Shown in pieces: positions 5,336 through 5,416 of a stretch of 5,416 bases of DNA; position 1 is the first letter of the stretch, and the number at the start of each line of letters is the position of its first letter. This DNA is from JAKEGK01 sp036507695 (GTDB lineage Bacteria > Pseudomonadota > Gammaproteobacteria > SZUA-152). The position numbers were made by a program, and so were the translations under genes. Under the pieces are notes generated by a model. It had not been told where the DNA came from, ran no database searches, and was given only the letters and a program-made list of their open reading frames with translations. The DNA lies in NCBI GenBank assembly GCA_036507695.1, contig DATCIR010000244.1, positions 1-5,416 on the forward strand. Reading direction: 5' to 3'.

Positions 5336-5416
5336 AAAACGGAGGGATTTTTTCGCAGGGCAAGGCGCGAGGAGGCGTCATAGCGGGTACTATGGCAACG
5401 ACGAGCAACGCGGCCA
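5336..5416. repeat. Probable left part of a palindromic intergenic repeat, cut by the window end
   Basis: After cvpA the sequence AAAACGGAGGGATTTTTTCG leads into a segment centred on the hairpin CATAG-cgggta-CTATG (5379-5394), followed by AACGACGAGCAACGCGGCC. It has no reading frame that continues cvpA or starts purF. The layout, an arm that should be mirrored after the hairpin, resembles intergenic repeats I recall from proteobacterial genomes, in which the arm recurs as its reverse complement. Only the hairpin is visible as real symmetry here; the rest depends on sequence beyond the window. Confidence 0.4.

Overview
This window looks like a stretch of a proteobacterial chromosome, most likely from a gammaproteobacterium, with the moderately GC-rich codon use seen throughout (judged by eye). 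All recognisable genes lie on the + strand, in the order trpB (3' end only), trpA, accD, folC, a DedD-like SPOR-domain gene, cvpA. This is the conserved trpBA-accD-folC-dedD-cvpA(-purF) neighbourhood of many beta- and gammaproteobacteria. The proteins resemble the E. coli homologues closely enough (for example a CvpA beginning MVWVDY and an AccD beginning MSW with a Cys4 zinc finger) to make the lineage credible, but the genus cannot be read from the sequence.

Layout. Positions 1-212 hold the end of tryptophan synthase beta and 252-1073 the alpha subunit. A 253-base spacer follows that contains a striking 164-base element with perfect 25-base terminal inverted repeats and a nested internal fold (1103-1266). 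accD is at 1327-2184 and folC at 2234-3487. The dedD-like gene is best read from a GTG at 3608 to 4336. A 423-base spacer (4337-4759) carries promoter-like signals, a hairpin and two tandem arrays. cvpA is at 4760-5251. The last 165 bases hold no gene and end inside what looks like the left half of another palindromic repeat.

The genes are housekeeping: the last step of tryptophan synthesis, the first committed step of fatty acid synthesis (carboxyltransferase beta subunit), folate glutamylation, a cell-division-associated envelope protein and a membrane protein usually found next to purF. The coding part is ordinary and intact. What is unusual lies between the genes: four short-period tandem arrays (7, 13, 14 and 15 bases) in three consecutive spacers, and two inverted-repeat elements in other spacers. 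No CRISPR array, tRNA, rRNA, transposase gene, toxin-antitoxin pair or defence gene was seen, and no convincing previously undescribed protein system is present.
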